From Achromobacter sp. AONIH1 (lineage in GTDB: Bacteria; Pseudomonadota; Gammaproteobacteria; Burkholderiales; Burkholderiaceae_B), in NCBI RefSeq assembly GCF_002902905.1, contig NZ_CP026124.1, positions 4,216,001 through 4,280,000 on the forward strand: a stretch of 64,000 nt of DNA, in the 5' to 3' direction. Positions 61,777 through 64,000 of the stretch are shown piece after piece (the first letter of the stretch is position 1; the number at the start of each line of letters is the position of its first letter). The translations under genes were made by a program, and so were the position numbers. Under the pieces are notes generated by a model. The model had not been told where the DNA came from. It made no database searches and worked only from the letters and a program-made list of their open reading frames with translations.

Positions 61777-64000
61777 GCGGCCACGGTCCGGTCGAACCCG
61801 GCGCGGCCGGCGGGATGGGGGAAGGCACGCCCCGGATCGAGGATGCGGCCCTGCTGCGGGGCGAGGCGCGCTTCCTGGACGACATTCCGGTGGCGACGCC
61901 ATTGCACGCCTGCTTCGTGCGCAGCCCGCACGCGCATGCCCGCATCGTGTCGATCGACCTGTCCGCCGCGCGAGCCATGCCGGGCGTGACGGCCGCCTAC
62001 GCAGCGGCGGATCTCTATGGCGAGCTGACGGAATGGCGCATGCCGCTGGGATTCGCGTTGGCCGACCTGCCGGCCAACGCGACGCCGTTCGTGCTGGCCG
62101 GGTCGGAAGTCGCGTTCGCCGGCGAGGCCGTGGCGGTGGTGCTGGCCGACAGCAGGCGCCAGGCCGAGGACGCGGCGGCGGTCGCCTGGGTGGAGTATGA
62201 GGCGCTGGCGGCCGTGGCCGATTGCCGAGCCGCGCTCGAGGAGGGATCGCCGCGCGTGCGCAGCGAGCTGGAGTCGAACCTGCTGCAGCGCTATACGCTG
62301 GAACACGGGGATTGCGAGGCCGCGTTCGCCGGGGCGGCCTGGGTGTTCGCCGAGCGCTTCTGGACGCATCGCGGCGCGGCGCATCCGATGGAAGGGCGCG
62401 GCGTGCTGGCGGCGCCGGACGCGGCCGGCGACGCGCTGACCGTCTGGTCCTCGACGCAGATGGCTCATGAGCTGCACTACGCCATCGCGCTGATGCTGGG
62501 CCAGCCCGAGGACCAGCTGCGCGTGATCGCGCCCGAGGTGGGCGGCGGCTTCGGCGCGAAGTTCATGATCTATCCGGAGGAGATCGTCGTGCCCGCCGTC
62601 GCGCGCAAGCTGGGCAGGGCGGTCAAATGGGTGGAGGATCGGCGCGAGCATTTCCTCAGCGCGATCCAGGAGCGCGATCAGTATTGGAGTGTGGAGTTCG
62701 CCGCCGACGCGCGCGGCCAGATCCTGGGCGTGCGCGGCGAGATGGTGCATGACCACGGCGCCTATACGCCGCAGGGAACCAACGTGCCGTATAACTCGGC
62801 ATCGTCCCTGTCCGGTCCTTACCTGGTGCCGGCCTGTCGGCTGCAGGTGAGCGTGGTCCATACCAACAAGGTGCCCGTGGCCACCGTGCGCGGCGCGGGC
62901 TATCCGCAGGCGGCATTCGTGATGGAACGCATGCTGGACCGCATCGCGCAGGGCGTGGGCATCGACCGCGCGGAATGCCGCCGGCGCAACCTGATTCCGG
63001 CGGACCAGATCCCCTATGTCAAGCCGCTGAAGTCCAGGGCCGGGGTGCCGCTCACGATCGACAGCGGCGATTTTCCGGCCCTGCAGGCGCGCGCGCTGGC
63101 CGAGATCGGCTATGCGGAATTCGATGCGCGCCGGCGCGAGGCGGCCGCGCGCGGCCTGTGCCGTGGCATCGGCCTGGCCAATGGCGTCAAGCCGACGGGG
63201 CGGGGGCCGTTCGAGTCCGCGCGGGTCCGTATCGCGCCGTCCGGACAGATTTCGGTCTATACCGGCGCGCTGGCCATGGGGCAGGGCATCGCGACGACCC
63301 TGGCGCAGCTGTGCGCGGCGCATTTCGGCGTGGCGGCGCAGGCCGTCCAGGTGCGGGCCGGTGACACCGCGTTCGTCAGCCATGGCATGGGCGGATTCGC
63401 CAGCCGCCAGGCCATGATGGCGGGATCGGCGGTGACGCTGGCGGCGAGCCGGGTGCGCGCCAAGGCCTTGCGCAGCGCCGCCGCGCTGCTGGGCGTCGAG
63501 GAGGACTGCCTGCTGCTGGCCGATGGCGAGATCAAGACGCCGGACGGCCGGGCGGTCTCGCTGGCGCGGCTGGCCACCTTGTGGAAGGGCGTGCCGGGAT
63601 ACGCGCTGCCGGGTCGCGACGATCCCGGGCTGGACGAGACCGCGCATTTCTATTGCGACGCCCAATCCTACGCCGGCGCCTCGCATGCCTGCGAGGTCGA
63701 GGTCGATCCCGGCACCGGGGCGGTGCATCTGCTGCGCTATGTGGCCGTGCACGACAGCGGCCGCATCATCAATCCCGCGCTGGCCGGCGGGCAGGTCCAC
63801 GGCGGCGTGGCGCATGGCATTGGCAACGCCCTGTTCGAGTGGATGGGCTATGACGCGGGAGCGCAGCCCATCACCACGACCTTCGCCGAGTACCTGTTGC
63901 CGACGGCGCCGGAGCTGCCCCGCATCGACGTGCTGTTCCAGCCGTCGCCCACCACGCTCAATCCCCTGGGCGTCAAGGGCATAGGCGAATGCGCCACGGT
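61773..64000 (+). CDS. Molybdenum hydroxylase large subunit (CoxL/aldehyde oxidase-like), 3' end cut
   Basis: The frame is open to the window end, giving 742 residues of a protein usually about 760-800 long. Molybdopterin-binding motifs are visible: GGGFGAK at 257-263 and VRGAGYPQAAF near 370-382. The catalytic glutamate is Glu739 in GIGECAT, only four codons from the edge. The active-site loop lacks the AYxCSFR motif of true CO dehydrogenases, so this is a form II-type hydroxylase. Substrate class is inferred from the aromatic neighbours. The cofactor would be the cytosine dinucleotide form in this family. Confidence 0.93.
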   Translation, partial: MSGHGPVEPGAAGGMGEGTPRIEDAALLRGEARFLDDIPVATPLHACFVRSPHAHARIVSIDLSAARAMPGVTAAYAAADLYGELTEWRMPLGFALADLPANATPFVLAGSEVAFAGEAVAVVLADSRRQAEDAAAVAWVEYEALAAVADCRAALEEGSPRVRSELESNLLQRYTLEHGDCEAAFAGAAWVFAERFWTHRGAAHPMEGRGVLAAPDAAGDALTVWSSTQMAHELHYAIALMLGQPEDQLRVIAPEVGGGFGAKFMIYPEEIVVPAVARKLGRAVKWVEDRREHFLSAIQERDQYWSVEFAADARGQILGVRGEMVHDHGAYTPQGTNVPYNSASSLSGPYLVPACRLQVSVVHTNKVPVATVRGAGYPQAAFVMERMLDRIAQGVGIDRAECRRRNLIPADQIPYVKPLKSRAGVPLTIDSGDFPALQARALAEIGYAEFDARRREAAARGLCRGIGLANGVKPTGRGPFESARVRIAPSGQISVYTGALAMGQGIATTLAQLCAAHFGVAAQAVQVRAGDTAFVSHGMGGFASRQAMMAGSAVTLAASRVRAKALRSAAALLGVEEDCLLLADGEIKTPDGRAVSLARLATLWKGVPGYALPGRDDPGLDETAHFYCDAQSYAGASHACEVEVDPGTGAVHLLRYVAVHDSGRIINPALAGGQVHGGVAHGIGNALFEWMGYDAGAQPITTTFAEYLLPTAPELPRIDVLFQPSPTTLNPLGVKGIGECAT

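Noticed and set aside
61773..64000. Carbon monoxide dehydrogenase assignment for the molybdenum enzyme
   Set aside because: The large subunit lacks the AYxCSFR active-site loop and the genes sit in an aromatic catabolic operon.
1..64000. tRNA, rRNA, CRISPR, prophage or intact insertion sequence
   Set aside because: None was recognised on reading both strands. Small RNAs cannot be excluded without a covariance-model search.

Overview
The window is GC-rich (roughly two thirds G+C by eye), densely coded beta-proteobacterial DNA. Gene families and order (nar with a parvulin and moaA, ubiUVT, a giant DUF3739-type haemagglutinin, many ABC importers) point to the Alcaligenaceae, most likely Achromobacter or Bordetella. 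This placement comes from recognising families; no search was run. I saw no rRNA, tRNA, CRISPR array or intact insertion sequence.

1-9.5 kb is an anaerobic respiration block. It holds the end of narJ, narI, a parvulin isomerase, moaA, a beta carbonic anhydrase and mobB, then narX-narL, then ubiU-ubiV-ubiT (O2-independent ubiquinone hydroxylation) behind a candidate FNR/Anr site. 9.6-15 kb has a short-chain dehydrogenase, a fused two-permease polar amino-acid ABC protein with its binding protein, and a class V aminotransferase whose stop codon lies in a CTAG flanking a 158-bp palindromic element. 15.2-23 kb looks like a sulfur or nutrient acquisition neighbourhood: O-acetylhomoserine sulfhydrylase, exported hydrolase, AraC regulator, and a translationally coupled CMD protein / acyl-CoA-dehydrogenase-like enzyme / Ssu-Tau-type ABC importer operon. 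23.1-24.6 kb is an unrecognised protein with three copies of a GxLPFGL unit.

24.8-27.5 kb is a copper locus (OprC/NosA-like receptor and DUF2946 protein). 27.7-29.5 kb holds an Asp-box protein and an SH3-like protein. 29.6-44.7 kb is a cell-surface-signalling unit: a periplasmic STN plus TonB-C protein, an ECF sigma factor and a FecR anti-sigma factor next to a 4209-residue two-partner-secretion haemagglutinin, with no TpsB transporter in the window. The layout resembles the Pseudomonas PUMA3 (Vre) system. A less GC-rich stretch with a degenerate methyltransferase follows, then a Tgl-like transglutaminase and a hydroxamate-type siderophore receptor behind a possible Fur site.

49.8 kb to the end is an aromatic catabolic island in three transcription units: hydratase / LysR / cis-diol dehydrogenase; reductase / ring-fission hydrolase / extradiol dioxygenase on the minus strand; and Rieske dioxygenase alpha and beta / MHS transporter / 4,5-dihydroxyphthalate decarboxylase-like protein / three-subunit molybdenum hydroxylase, the last gene cut by the window edge. 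Together they encode uptake, ring dihydroxylation, rearomatisation, meta cleavage and hydrolysis to a 2-hydroxypentadienoate, plus a Mo-dependent hydroxylation and a decarboxylation. The substrate cannot be read from the sequence. The molybdenum cofactor genes near the start could serve both nitrate reductase and this hydroxylase.
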